A stretch of 56,873 nt of DNA, taken from NCBI GenBank assembly GCA_016758965.1, contig JAEPRB010000249.1:1-56873 (forward strand), read 5' to 3'. This document shows positions 13,696 to 25,899 of the stretch, piece after piece (within the stretch, counting starts at the first letter, position 1; each line of letters starts with the position of its first letter). Below the pieces are notes generated by a model that searched no databases, had not been told where the DNA came from, and saw only the letters and a program-made list of their open reading frames with translations. A program made the translations under genes and the position numbers. This stretch comes from Circinella minor (Eukaryota > Mucoromycota > Mucoromycetes > Mucorales > Lichtheimiaceae).

Positions 13696-15289
13696 GTCTC
13701 TCTCTCTGTCTCTCTTTCTCTCTCTCTCACACACACATGTATATTTTGTTATATGTATAATTGGAGGTCCTTATTTCACCCCAACTGGATTTGAAATAAG
13801 TTAAAGGCGGGTAGCTTTTTTAAAATAAAATATGCACATGCATGTTAACACAAAATAAATAGAATGCTTTTTTAAAAGCAACCAATTTAATGCCATGAAA
13901 ACAAAAATAGAATATATTCTTTTTTTATCATTTTCTTATTGAATCGGGATGATTGCTCTTATTTTTATAGATCGAGAGAAGAAAAGCATAAGAAACCATC
14001 ATCGCTAAGAATCTAGCTCCATTTGTTGGAAGTGTAAGGAGGAAGACAGATCAAACACTATGAAGACCATTTTCAATATTTTGAATTTCAGCGCCATGAC
14101 TGGTTTTCAAATTAGTAAAAACCAGTTATGGTGATAGTATTACTAAGTAAAGTATAAGTTATGGCATAATAAAACTTGAAAAGGAAATTGATTTAAAGAA
14201 AAACGGTTAAAGAAGTATATACATACTCTTTGTCATGGTGATTAAAGTTGGTAACTTTTTCTCCAAGCTTACCCATTGTTTCACAACCGACTCCGGAGAA
14301 AGCACAGACCTTCTCAAACACTCAGTATTTTTTTTTTCAGCAACATACGTACAGAGAATAAAAAGATACAAGTCAACATACGCGATTTTGTATAAGTTGG
14401 CTGACACTAAAAAAGGAAAAAGGTGTACATTCTCAAAAAGTGAGTGTCACCATATAAATATAAAAAAGAAGTTTATTCCATCCAGAACATGAGATATGGA
14501 ATAACCTGCAGTTAGAGCTTATCATTAAAGCTGAATGTAATTTTCTTGGCTTCGTTGTTGATTATAAAACTACATAAAGATTTACCTTCACAGAAGTGTC
14601 CTACTCTAGAAGAATTTCTATTTTTTTTGAGGCAGTTGCTACAAGTGTCACAGAAACTTATAGAATACAAAATAGATACGAATGTAATATACTAATCAAC
14701 ACCAAATGTTTAAAAACAAAAGGATTTAGGTACGTAAATGACTTGAAAATATAAGCCAAAATTGTGAAGTTCGAAAAGAAATAATAATCAGGACCTTGTA
14801 TAGTCAATATAACTATAATAAGAACAAGTTCACCATAAAAATTGGCAAGCTACTAGTGTAATAGCGCATGACCAATTATTGTACACTTACAATCGTGTTC
14901 AATTGGCCAGTTAAAGGAAGCGTAGTGAAAGAATAAATAAGTGGAAGAAAGAGAAGTAGGGCACCTCAAGGATATATATGAATATAAAGACAATTACCGT
15001 TTCGTGGTTTTCAGAAAACCTTTTATTTATTTATGTACGTCGAAATATCAGGTGCTAATAAAATTAACGTCTAACTAATATATATCTAATATCAATGATC
15101 AACATTTCTACATAAAATATCTATCCTGCGTACAGTACGTAATATTCCAATATCTAACCATGCGCTCTATTAAATGCTATCGTCCATCCTTGGTATTCCG
15201 CACATACGCATGCATATCAACAAACTCATGGTTGAGTATACTGTCGTAATTGTCTTACACCATTACAGCTAGAATATAAAGTATCGATA
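12645..15289. other. Long gene-poor region, left edge of the repeat island
   Basis: 2.6 kb with no supportable gene. Open frames are short and low in complexity. A pyrimidine microsatellite lies at 13658-13735, and a short hairpin (CTTATTTCA and its complement TGAAATAAG) lies near 13772-13800. The rest may be decayed repeat DNA, but I recognised no family. Confidence 0.5.
13658..13735. repeat. CT/GA microsatellite with TG interruptions
   Basis: Nearly pure (TC)n with occasional TG steps, ending in an ACACAC stretch. The open frame on the other strand (Arg/Glu repeats) is only the translation of this repeat. Confidence 0.9.
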
Positions 15290-15541
15290 AGGTGCATACT
15301 GACTTTTTAAACCGTCAAAATATGGCCTGGAATAAGAATTAACAAAAAATTGTCAGAAGTGAAGCTATGAACTTTTTAAGCCGTAATATACGTTAATTTG
15401 AGTGTTCTGAAAAGATGTTACGGAACAGTTTTTAGTCACTTCAAAATTTTGTCAAATGATATTTTACTAAGTAAACATCAATATTTCAACAAAGGGGTAA
15501 GCATTGTGTAACGTATAAAAGTGGATGGATTATGGTTACAC
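15290..15541 (+). repeat. Left TIR of the 5.3-kb unit
   Basis: Begins AGGTGCATACTGA and ends near GGTTACACAC. It matches the reverse complement of 20367-20632 over its length with scattered substitutions and small indels. No open frame. Confidence 0.75.
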
Positions 15542-16784
15542 ACGTTTCCTGTTTTTATCATTCCATTTTTTTAAACTATGGGAAGTCTCAATAAAAAACA
15601 AAATGGATATAAGAACAACAAGAGAACTGGGAAAATAGTTGCTTCCAAATATTCCTCGCACCTCAATCTGAATCTCTTCTCCCGGTATACTTAAATATTG
15701 AATTATTTATCACAGAAATATCTATCTGATGTTATTATTACATAGCGCCTTTTTTTTTTTAATAAGTACCATCACTGAATTTAGTAGTTAAGCTACTTCT
15801 CGCCTCATTGCAATTCCGGTATATACTTTTATTATTCAAAACAAGACATTGAGGAAGTAATCTCATATATATACATGTATATACATATTAAACGTCCAAA
15901 AAATACAGTCCTGAACAACAACAACAGTCTTGGATTAAACAAATAAAAAACCAGACGCACAGACTAAATTTTTTTCTCTGATTTATACCTCTTGCTTTAT
16001 AATTGTCATTTTACTGTTACTACATTAGTAGAATTTGGTTGCTCATTATACGTATGATACAAAATAGATATTGGATGTTAAATAAAAACAAGCGGTTTAA
16101 AATTTCTTACTAATAATCCTGTATTAATAGTAGGTGTTTAGCTATTCTGAAATAACTACTGCTCAAGTTACAAGCTGGAGAATCCGCATGTTTGTAAATA
16201 AAAAAGGGTTTACTTTTCGTATCACCTATTGTTTGTGTGAAATAGATCTGGAACTTTTATCTTCTACAATACAGTATTCTATTCTGGTTTTTAAGAAAGG
16301 GTACCTTTCATATGGGGTTTTTTCACATGGGACAATATATAATAAATGATAATAGTAAAAAGAAAATGGTTTAGTTAAGTAAGGGGGGTGATAGACAATT
16401 AATATAAATGACATTATAAAAATATTTTATGCAGAATGTTTATAATGGAAAGGGAGATATTGATGACAAGTTCGAGTGACCCATAGATATCAAAAAGCAA
16501 CTTTTACAAAGATTCAATGTAACACATTATGACTATATTTATTTGTGCTCTTCACTTTTTTTTTAATCATATACTGTAATAAAATAAATAAATAAGTTTT
16601 TTAAATACGTACGTACGTAGCAACGTAAGTCTGTTTTTTTTCTTTGTTCTTTTGCATTGTACAGTAGTTTAATGCTACAGCGTTCAAAGTCAAATTTGGC
16701 CATCCGACATGTAAATGAGCCATGCTTTTGAAATTGAGCCATCATATGAAATCGAGCTATACAGTTTGATACGTATTGGCCTAA
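15542..16784. other. Non-coding interior of the TIR unit
   Basis: 1.2 kb of AT-rich sequence between the left TIR and the left arm of the large inverted repeat. Open frames are short and unrecognised. An ACGTACGTACGT run lies near 16609-16619. Confidence 0.5.
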
Positions 16785-19293
16785 TTTGAATTTAAATTAG
16801 ATGCGGATGACATGTTTGCTATCTACATGATACAGATATTTTCTGGACGCAAGCAGCGCATTAATTAAGCAAAAAATATATCATACAATATTTAATTTGG
16901 TTCTGTTTTACTCAATGACACATGAAAGTTTAGAATTTGGATTCTTGGGTATAAAATAAAGCTGTCGTCCCATAATTTATGCTTGGGTGTTGACCATGTA
17001 GGTTTACCGTAAAAGTTTATTTTGCTTGTAATAAGCGAGCGGTACTGTGATCAATGAAAAGGTCTTAGATAGTTGTGTAAGGGTTGGAAATATGATACAA
17101 GTATAAAATTTAGTGTGTACGTATGTGTATATAAAAAAAAGAAAGCTATGTAAAATTTGTGTTTATGTGTATGTAAAAAAAAAGAAATATATGTAAAATT
17201 TTGTGTGTATGTGTATATGTATATAAAAAAAAGAAAGTTATGTAAAATTTGTGTGTATGTGTAAGTATGTAGAAAAAGAAATGCTATGTAAAATTTTGGG
17301 TGTATACAAGAAAAAGTTTGATGGTATACAATGGTGATGAAAGAAATGATTTTTTGTCAATGTTACTTTTTTCAGTGAACCTATACTATTTTGTTGTTGG
17401 AGGAGGAAAATTAAACAGCGGATTATCCAGTCAATGAATCTTCATCAGTTCTTTGTCTTTTTTGTGATTGTGATTGGGTATTAGATGGAACGAAATTGGG
17501 TGGAAGGCACCAATGATTTTTTCCGGTCGACAAGGATATAGGACGTATGGTATTATTTGTAAATTGAAGAGTGGTTTCCATCATGGTTCTACCAACGCAT
17601 GCAAGGTTAAGGAGAGGTACCAGTTTTGTTACGAAATCACCATTGTTGTTGGGGAATGTGAGAGGTTCAGTTCTTCTTATTCTTGTGACGAATCCCTCAG
17701 GGATATCAGCATCCAGCAATGACACAGAACCGCCTAAACGAATGCATTAAAATATACATTAGTAAATATATATAATTCATAGGATCCCTACAAGAATGTA
17801 TAATACATGGGTAAAACGAACCAAAAACACCATATCCGATAACATGCGATTTGTGGAGCAAGCTGGGGACAAAAGTCGTCGAAAGCAACATGTCACGTAA
17901 TACAATATGTATTTTGAGCATACTGTCGCGGATTTCTTTAGTTTGATCTTTTCCAGGACCAATTTCAGTGCATCCAAGTTCAATGTCACCACAACTGAAA
18001 ATGATATCACCACGTCGCCCCATTTTTTTCTATTTTGGATTGGGTCTGTTGATGATAATAAGCGGTTCTGATTAACAGCAGTTGCATTTGCTTTACTGGA
18101 TAATTCAGTTCTATCGGATAGAGCAATTTTAGTGGATTAATTCTGCTACGTATCTTTCTGTTTACCCATATATCAATGGTTAACTTACTTTTTCGCAACG
18201 ATATCAGAGCCTCGGAAAATGCTTGAAAAGAGCCCAAATCCAACGTACAATGGATCGGACTCCATCAAATCGCCAATATCAAGCGAACCCGTCTTTAAAA
18301 ACAAGCTTGAAACCTGCTCCACTTCATTGCAAAACCAAACCTTCAGCAATTCGTTCTTTGGATGATCAATGCCAATCTTTCTGGAATACTTGAAAGCGCC
18401 ACCACTAGGTTTCTAGTAACGCATAATAGTATCGTTGAGTATTCTCTTCTCATACGTATTCACTGCTTGCTTGTTTGTTTGCTCATACATACATACCAAT
18501 CTACCAAGACCGTGAAAACATTCATTAAGTTCTTCAGGTACACCAAGCGGTAAATCACGGCCAGCGTCACGTAATTCATCCAATTCTTCCTCAGTGAAAA
18601 TGGAAACCCAATTTTTATCGCCCAGATCTAATACAAGTGATTGTGAAGGACTGAAAAATGGTGAAATTAGCCAGTAAATTCAAATCATATACAATAGACA
18701 TTTTCTTCACTTACTGGTAATACTCGCATTCCAAAGCAAATTTCATGACTTTTTCTTCTACTGACAAGAGATCAACGTCTTCTTCTTCTTCTGCCTGTTG
18801 GATTGTTGCTTGTAAATACCAGAAATCTTTTTTATTGTTGTTTTTGAATTTTTCAAAACGCTTTTTTAATATAGCTTTATCTGTGATGGTGATTCTGGTC
18901 TTTAGTCCTGGTGAAGATGTTGATGATGACGATGCTGTTCCTGGTGACCATAATAAACAATTCTTTTTATCTAATGTTGTAGAGCTACTGGGTCCAGACA
19001 AGTCTTGCTTTATCATCTGCTCAATTCTTTTCCAGGATATTTCTCTTTCCTAAAAGATAGCATGGAATTAGTCCGTGTTTTATATAATGGTAGCGATATA
19101 TAAAAAAATATAAATGAAAGATATTGATACTTGCCAATGGTAAGCCCAAATTGTCGGCAGCTTTCTTTATTACTCGAGCACACGATTCTTTCATATATTT
19201 CAAATCGGTAGTTGCAGCAAAAGAAACAATGTCTTTTTCAAAGTAATCCACAACGTCTTGGGCCTTGATTGTTTGCTTACCCTCCGTTGTTTC
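16785..19293 (-). repeat. Left arm of the large inverted repeat
   Basis: It matches the reverse complement of 28581-31145. The part 17608-19207 appears identical to 28807-30406 with no indels (each left position is 48014 minus the right one), judged from identical translations in several frames and read-through comparison. Outside that core the arms differ by roughly 10-20 percent with indels. The arm holds most of the unknown-function gene and its 3' flank. Confidence 0.85.
17112..17302. repeat. Minisatellite, about four units of 45-50 bases
   Basis: Each unit is a TGTGTATGTGTATAT-like part, a short A-run, then GAAAGCTATGTAAAATTT, with small changes between units. It lies just downstream of the minus-strand gene. 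The opposite arm has at most one unit at the matching place (about 30780-30840), so the array expanded on this side or was lost on the other. Confidence 0.75.
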
Positions 19294-19419
19294 ATTAATA
19301 AAAGAAGTTACAGCTACGCAACAAACAATAGTTAGTGCCTGTTTCTATGACTACATTTAAAACTAGTTATATCAATGGTTGTTACCTTCAATAGTTATCG
19401 GGGTACTCTTGGTCGCCAT
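17423..19419 (-). pseudogene. Uncharacterised Mucoromycota expanded-family protein, full-length copy with one apparent frameshift
   Basis: Minus-strand exons, 5' to 3': 19386-19419, 19135-19313, 18715-19049, 18497-18650, then one from 18412, one beginning ATGGGGCGACG near 18023, and a last one ending at 17423. Intron 2 uses a GC donor (GCAAGT). I recognise the family only as an uncharacterised one expanded in Mucoromycota; its most typical block is GRRGDIIFSCGDIELGCTEI followed by an RDML stretch. Earlier segments have an acidic helix (QQAEEEEDVDLL) and FTEEELDEL. The C-terminus is basic and Gln/Ser-rich. The frame needed before MGRRGD is broken by a 7-base homopolymer (18023-18029): one more base would join it. 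So this is a pseudogene, a sequence error or a frameshift site. A nuclease-like fold is possible but unproven. Confidence 0.6.
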
Positions 19420-20366
19420 GGCAAAATAATGCGTAACACTGCACAACAAAAGATGTGAAAAAAAGAGAAAAAAAATTACCCCGCCAAGTGGTCCAAAGCT
19501 CTACATAGTGTATCAGCCTACAAGACTCTTTCCGTTTCCAACACTTTACATCAAATTCCCATAAAAAGTTACTCCCTAACAGCAGCGAGCAGTAGCCAAG
19601 GCTATGTTCTTCACAACCGCTGAGACGAAATCCATGAACTTTTGTAGCAACCTTTAAGAAGCTCAGAAGAACGCAGAGTTTTACGTATCGAAAAGCTTTT
19701 GCGCCTTAGAAAGAAGTAAAACGGCTCCAGACACGAGTTAAAGAACTTGAGAAACTACAATCAAAATTATCCGCCTCTAAGAAACTCAATAACCACAACT
19801 TTACAGCACATACAGTCTAGACGTTCTCTAACGCCCATCATCCACATCACTACAACAAACTGCATGCCGACATCAACCGTCATTTGTCGAAAATTGAGAT
19901 ATTGTAAACACCTGACGGGTAATAATACTGCCACCAATGAGACTATCAAAATTCTGCAGGCCATTGATAAGCATGTGAAATACTATGGAAATTTATTATA
20001 TATTTTAAGAATGAAAAGAGATGATAGTGTATGTGTATGCACTGTTGAGAAGTACGCTACTTTTTTTCTTTTTCTCTATTGCTTGGTTTCATAGTACCAT
20101 TTGATATTTCTGCTATTTCCCCAGTATTTTCTGCCAGAACCTGGTTCTATGCCATTTTTTTATTAAAAATGATGGATGGGGCTATAGTTTTACTTGGTTG
20201 CTATTCAATAAGAGCCTGGAAATCATTTGAGTCTTTTTTAGTATAGATGACGGTATCTACATGCAAGAAAAATTTGAAAGCAACTATTTTTCGAGTTTTA
20301 TTGTTGTCCTTATACACTATTTTGTTTTTTATTGAGACTTCAAATATTTAAAAAAATGGAAGAGCA
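19420..20366. other. Spacer with a weak coding remnant
   Basis: The first 150 bases should hold the promoter of the minus-strand gene starting at 19419. From about 19600 to 20090 the + strand has coding-like, higher-GC sequence broken by stops (for example RLQTRVKELEKLQSKLSA, coiled-coil-like, near 19720-19780). It may belong to the retroelement remnant to the right, but I cannot prove this. Confidence 0.35.
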
Positions 20367-20632
20367 TTGTGTAACCATAAATTATACACTTTTATAGGTT
20401 ACACACTACTTATCCCTTTCTCGAAATATTGGGGTTACTTCGTAAAATATCTTATTTTGACAAAACTTTGAAGTGGTAAATTTCAATGGAAAATTATTTT
20501 TCTAAAACGTTCCGAAAACATACTCAAATTAACATTTATTAGAGCTCAAAAAAACCATAGCCTCATTTCTGACAGAGTTTTGTCAATTCTTATTAGAACC
20601 CATATTTTGACGGTTTAAATCAGTATGCACCT
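20367..20632 (-). repeat. Right TIR of the 5.3-kb unit
   Basis: Reverse-complement match to 15290-15541. It ends TCAGTATGCACCT. The inner boundary is set by GTGTAACC, which pairs with GGTTACAC at about 15533-15540. Confidence 0.75.
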
Positions 20633-21919
20633 TTAGCTCCAAAGCCAGTTTCGTTAACAATCCTTGCACCTTTGGGCTCCCGAACATTTAAAAATATACC
20701 GTTACAAGATACAAAACCTGCCTCAACATCAGCCGAATAACTGCAACCACAAGACGTCCACACAACTATCATTAACCGAACGACAAGCAAAAACTTCCAA
20801 GTTTTTCCGAAGCAGCTCAAAATCTTCCAACACCCAGATGACTATTAGCAACGGTTTAAATATGTTCATATCCCGTCTAAAACGACTTCCAAGAACTGTA
20901 ATACACGAATATCTTCATTCACTGAAAATAAATACAAACCGTGTGATTGGTATCACTTTTCCTGACAGAAATGTGCTTGGATATTGGTTCCACCACATCG
21001 GGTGCACTCAATTCTTGGGTAGAAAACCTTCCTTATTTGGGTTTTTGCCACCGAACGAGCCCAGAAGTACCCAAAAGTGCTTGAAGGAAAGTACTTTTTT
21101 TTTTTTTTTAAATTGTTGTTTATTTTTGGATACTATGATGCACCTCATTCAGCTTAATAATACCCCATACTCTAGTCAACATTATCAGTTATGAATTTTT
21201 ATATGATATTGAAATTCAATAAAAAACAATTAACAAAAATAAGAGTAAAGCCGTAAAGCCCAAAAGGATTCTGCTTTACTTTTATTACCAAAAATGGAAG
21301 TACCCAAAAATTATGTACCTACCACAAGTATCTATTTTACAAGAAACAAACAGCTCAATCTTACAAGACTTTAATCCAATCGACTCGGTCCACCTTCGAG
21401 ATCCAGCTTACACCTCACTCCCTGAACAAGAAAAAAGTGAAATAGCTATTCGTTTCCAACGAACTGTTGCCTCCGTACGCTAATCTGGTTAGAAGACCGT
21501 ATTAAGCATGGTGTTGCACAATTCTTTCATTACTATGGTTGGTTAACCATGACAGACTACATAATTTAGCTCTATACTCTCTGTTCAGATGCAACTTTGC
21601 ACTATATGACCCCTTGAACTCTAATACCTTGATCTTTTCCCTGTATCGCCACAGAGTTTTTTCTGTTCTCTCTACTTGTATGAACTGTCTCATACAAATA
21701 TGCCAAACCTGCCGCTGTGTTTAAAGGAAAGATTAAATAAAACAGTAAATCTTCAACGTATTGGCCTATAACCTTGCGTGGACCAATGAATCACTTATAT
21801 AGTGTCAGAAAGATTTGTTTTTCGTTGGGTAAACAGTGCCAGACAGATTCGAAAAATAGTTTCAAATAGATTGGTCGTTTGTAAAGCATCAAAGTGAACT
21901 ATTTATAAAGACTTGATAA
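20633..21919 (+). pseudogene. Decayed remnant resembling a non-LTR retroelement ORF1 / gag-like protein
   Basis: An open frame at 20664-21194 contains RLPRTVIHEYLHSLKINTN and RVIGITFPDRNVLG, which resemble conserved blocks of ORF1-like proteins of LINE-type elements in Mucoromycota as I recall them. After a frame break, 21370-21480 has DFNPIDSVHLRDPAYTSLPE and EIAIRFQRTVASVR, plausible continuation of the same protein. Stops and shifts interrupt it, and no reverse transcriptase motif was found. The tail to 21919 has no clear coding signal. The family call is an inference from memory; unrelated repeat protein is possible. Confidence 0.4.
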
Positions 21920-23110
21920 TATAAACTTGATTTGGTAAAATGGAGTGTGGAGTTTTTCAAATTCAAAAATAAAATGTAATAAAATTGCGTATAAGAAAGT
22001 GTACAAAGAAACAAAAAAAGGGCTTGTTGGAAGAACAATTGGACGCAATTATGTCATGATTTATCATTATGTGATTTTTATCCAAAGAAAAGAATGATAT
22101 GTACAATGATGATGTTGATATACAAGAAAGAATAAAGTTAAGAAGAACCTGTTCACACTTTACAGGGTACTTTTATTTTATGAGTGATATTGTTTATTTG
22201 TTCAAAATGAAAAAGTAATATCATATTTTATTATTGTGTACTATTCCACAACATCACCCCATCCTCCATTAAAAACTTTTTTTCATTGAGTTATACACTC
22301 TATTCTTCCATGAAATATTGGCTTCCTCCATAAGGTTACGTATTCCTATTTTTATCTGACCATTGCACAACACCGCCAAGCAAACTCATCATATCATCAT
22401 CTCTAGTGGTGACATGTGTTTCCCAACCACTCAAATTAATAATTGCTACGAATCCATCCTTGTGATTAACTGACAGTCTTGGATATCGCTTGAAAAGACT
22501 TCACCAAACCATACAGCATTTTGTTCTCGATCCTCGGCCCTATTAATGAATATTTTATCAATCTAGTCAGTTTCAATCTCTCTCTCTTTCAGCTTCTTTT
22601 TTTTCTTTTTACTTCTTGAAAAGGTTATTCAACATACTATTACGATATAATGCTCATTATTCGACTTCTCTGTAATCATGTATCTAGCCAACCAGGAAAG
22701 TATAGTCCTATAAACAAAAAAAAGTGTGAGAAACAAAGCAATTGATTTATCTTTACTAGCAGGGAATATATCTGTAGAACATTTTGTGTGTGTGTGTGTA
22801 TGTTAAAGGTAAAAATAATGATTAAAAAATAATGAATCAAGGCACCCAAGAGCTGGGTTATCTCACAGGACGTAGCTATGAGGCCATCTGATGCAATGAT
22901 CCATTGAAGAGGCTGAACTGTGCACCCAAGAGCTGGGTTATCTCACAGGACGTAGCTATGAGGCCATCTGATGCACAGCCCATCGCAGCACCCAAGAGCA
23001 GGGTTATCTCGCAGGACGTAGCTACGAGGCCATCTGATGCCACTAAAAAATATATGAGATATAGTGGAAGTTACAGAGTTTTTAAACCAACATGATGATG
23101 ATGGCGGCAG
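21920..23110 (+). repeat. Left TIR of the MULE
   Basis: Pairs with the reverse complement of about 27785-28570. It holds about 350 bases (roughly 22400-22750) that are absent from the right TIR, and three copies of the minisatellite unit where the right TIR has two. The shared parts are about 90-95 percent alike by eye. Confidence 0.8.
22842..23041 (+). repeat. Minisatellite in the left TIR, three units
   Basis: Units start at 22842, 22922 and 22988, each GCACCCAAGAGC, then GGGTTATCTC, a GACGTAGCTA core and GAGGCCATCTGATGC (about 54 bases). Units 1 and 2 are separated by ATGATCCATTGAAGAGGCTG and a few bases, units 2 and 3 by a shorter spacer. Confidence 0.9.
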
Positions 23111-25899
23111 TGAAAAATGAGTCCACGAAAAACTGTGTAACGAACAAGCCACAATATTAATAATATTCAACAAAAGGTACCCACATAAGATCTATAGAGA
23201 ATCAACTCCAGCCTACTTTAACACTGAAAAAGATAGATATAGTCGCTTTTTACTTGACACTAGTTGGGAATGCATAGCATGCATAGCAACCGGCGAATGA
23301 AGGGAATGTCAGGAGGTAATTGTAGACGCTACAAAAAGACATGCAATGGATTTATTGTGTGTAAAGACGAAAATTGTCCTTTTTTTATGTTTCAGCGTTC
23401 GACCTGGAATAACTGAAGCTTATATAAAAAAATCAAATAAATGCTGGATGTCTTCGTTGTAGTGGTACTCTGCACTATGATAGAACTTGTAAAGCACATG
23501 CATTTTTTATTTTGAAAACAATATTTGTACACTTGGTCATTTTGGAGAACATAATCACAATCAGATGGATAATGACGATCATCACGCAGAAATCCTCCCC
23601 ACTATCTTCGCAAGCATCTTAGCAACAAGTAGCAACAGAAGGTTGATCAATATTTGGACAACTATAGACGACATGATGACAAACTTGTAGGATATGAAAG
23701 AGCTCCATTACCCCAACCAAAAGCTAAAGGACTAGTTAGTGGCATTTTATATAAGGAAGGGACGATAGCAAACTCGGTACCCAGCATCAATGCTATACTA
23801 GGTAATTTGGATCGAGTTTACTATGAAATTCGGAAAAATTCACCGATGATAAAGACATTTTCAACAAATTCGAAGCACTAGAAAATAAATATCAGGATTA
23901 TATTACGTCGGCAAACATTACATCTCACTCCTTTATCATCACTTTCTGAACACCATTAATGCCAAAATATGTCAACTTCAAAGCATTTCCCTGTATAACG
24001 GATGTAACTTATAAAACATTTCCAAAAATCGATACTCATGTTCAACTGTTTTGTATTTTCGTGAAATATGAAAGAATACATGGATCTTTCAAACCGTTAT
24101 TGGGGGATTATAGAAAGAACATTTTCATGAATACTTTCTAACATTGTTTTCGTTATACAAAATCGACTTTAGTTCACCAGATAACTTCATGGGGATGGTC
24201 ATGGATTTCTCACTGTCGCAGATGAATGGATATTTGTTAGCATGTACTACGTATACTTGTGATATGACTGATGGGTTCAAATATTTGAAGGGCTGCTACA
24301 TGCATTGGATGCAATCGGTGCAACGCATCAGTAGTATTCATACTATCGTGCCTGTTGATAAACCCCTCGCTTTTTTAGAGCTTACTGTCAAGTTACACAC
24401 TACTGTTGATGAGATCGAATTCAGTGATGCTTGCAACAATATTGTATCCGAATTTCCAAACGCCTGTAAATGACTTCTATGGTGGCTCCAACCTGATGTG
24501 CGAAGTATGATTTTTGTGAATGGACCTATTATTAAACAAAGTTTACGTTTTCATGATTGGCGTGTGAGTAATGCTATAGAAAATTTTCATTGCGTTTTCA
24601 ACACATTAATCAAAGGTGGTCAGACATTTGGGTGAACATTACGTCGAGCACTGAAACTTGCCAAAGTGATCAAGATGATCCGTCACAGTTTTATGAATAT
24701 GGGATGCTGACGACATATAACCAACAGGAAAAATTACGAAAACCGCGAAGAATAGGAACAAAAAGCTATGTCGAAAATGATGGTCGTTCAGCTGACAACA
24801 CAGATGCGATCTTTGCTGATGAAAACGATTTAGAAAAACAGGAATGTGCAAAGCAAAAACACACACCAAAGCAACTACATGTAGATGACGGTAAAGTTAG
24901 TGATCACCTAGATTACTTGGCAGAGGACGATGTAAAAGGTATCATGTGTTGGGATTCTAAAGGATTTGCGTTGATGAATGAAAATGAGCTACCAGCTCTA
25001 GATGTTGATAATCCTACCATTCAGGAAGAATTGGAACATATTGAAGAAATAGAAAGCTATGATACCAGTTTGTTGATTCAATTAGACGTACTTCAAGAAA
25101 CATCTTCCCATCAAGCATCACTATAACCTCAAAGCCCATCGGACTATGTTGATATCGATGATGATAGATGTTTTGATTATGGCGCAAACCCAGGGTCAAT
25201 GTCAGAAAGTATCACTTCGTCTATTATTGAAAAGTAAACGACATTGAAAACAATGCCATCAATCATCTACCAAAAAACCGCAAAATTGACTCAATTCAAC
25301 CATCTACTGGATACAGCTTAACTTTGAATTCAAACGTGAATATCGATACATTTATGGAAACACTGTGGCATTGTCGTTTGCCACGTATTAACATAGAAAA
25401 ATCTTTATCCCCACAATGTATATGATAACATCCTCAGAACAACATTTGAAATGACACATGCCAAACGTAGACGCGATGCTTCTAATCGAATGAGAGCATT
25501 TATGTTTCAAAAACTCACAAACTTTCATCATGGCCGAATGCATGACGTTTGTGAACTCGCCATAAATTATATCGAACAATGTTCACAGCAATTCAAAGAT
25601 CATTTCATAATTAGAAGGGTATGCATTAACCGGTGTTATCATGACCATGAACATATGTGTATCCTTGATAGCTCAACCGACCTTTTTTGGCATATAATCC
25701 TGTGATTGAATTTAATCCTTCCACCCTCGTTGCTGAAAATATTCCAAATGGACCTCCAGAAAATTTCACCAGATATTTCTCCCAATGCATACTTCTTCAA
25801 AAATATAATGCTAGGTGCTTCTACTGCCAAGAATCTGCAATGACCTACTATCTTCCAATACTAGATCTTCTTCCTTACCTTATCTTCCATGATAATATG

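Larger units (their letters stand above)
15290..20632. mobile_element. Putative TIR-bounded unit carrying a gene of unknown function
   Basis: About 250 bases at 15290-15541 recur in inverse orientation at 20367-20632, roughly 75-80 percent alike by eye. The outer ends read AGGTGCATACTGA and its complement. The enclosed 5.3 kb contains the minus-strand gene 17423-19419, and no recognised transposase. It could be a non-autonomous transposon with captured cargo or two separate repeat insertions. TA or TTA flanks both ends, but a clear target duplication was not seen. A difficulty is that possible retroelement-like sequence lies on both sides of the right TIR. Confidence 0.45.

Noticed and set aside
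13546..13734. Minus-strand open frame of Arg/Glu repeats
   Set aside because: It is the translation of the CT microsatellite, with no homologous flanks.
18711..19053. Plus-strand frames opposite the unknown gene
   Set aside because: Antisense of exon 3; the minus-strand reading has consistent splice phases and family-like sequence.
22842..23041. Repeat-spacer pattern that might recall a CRISPR array
   Set aside because: Three imperfect units of about 54 bases with unequal spacers in a eukaryotic transposon TIR; there are no cas genes.
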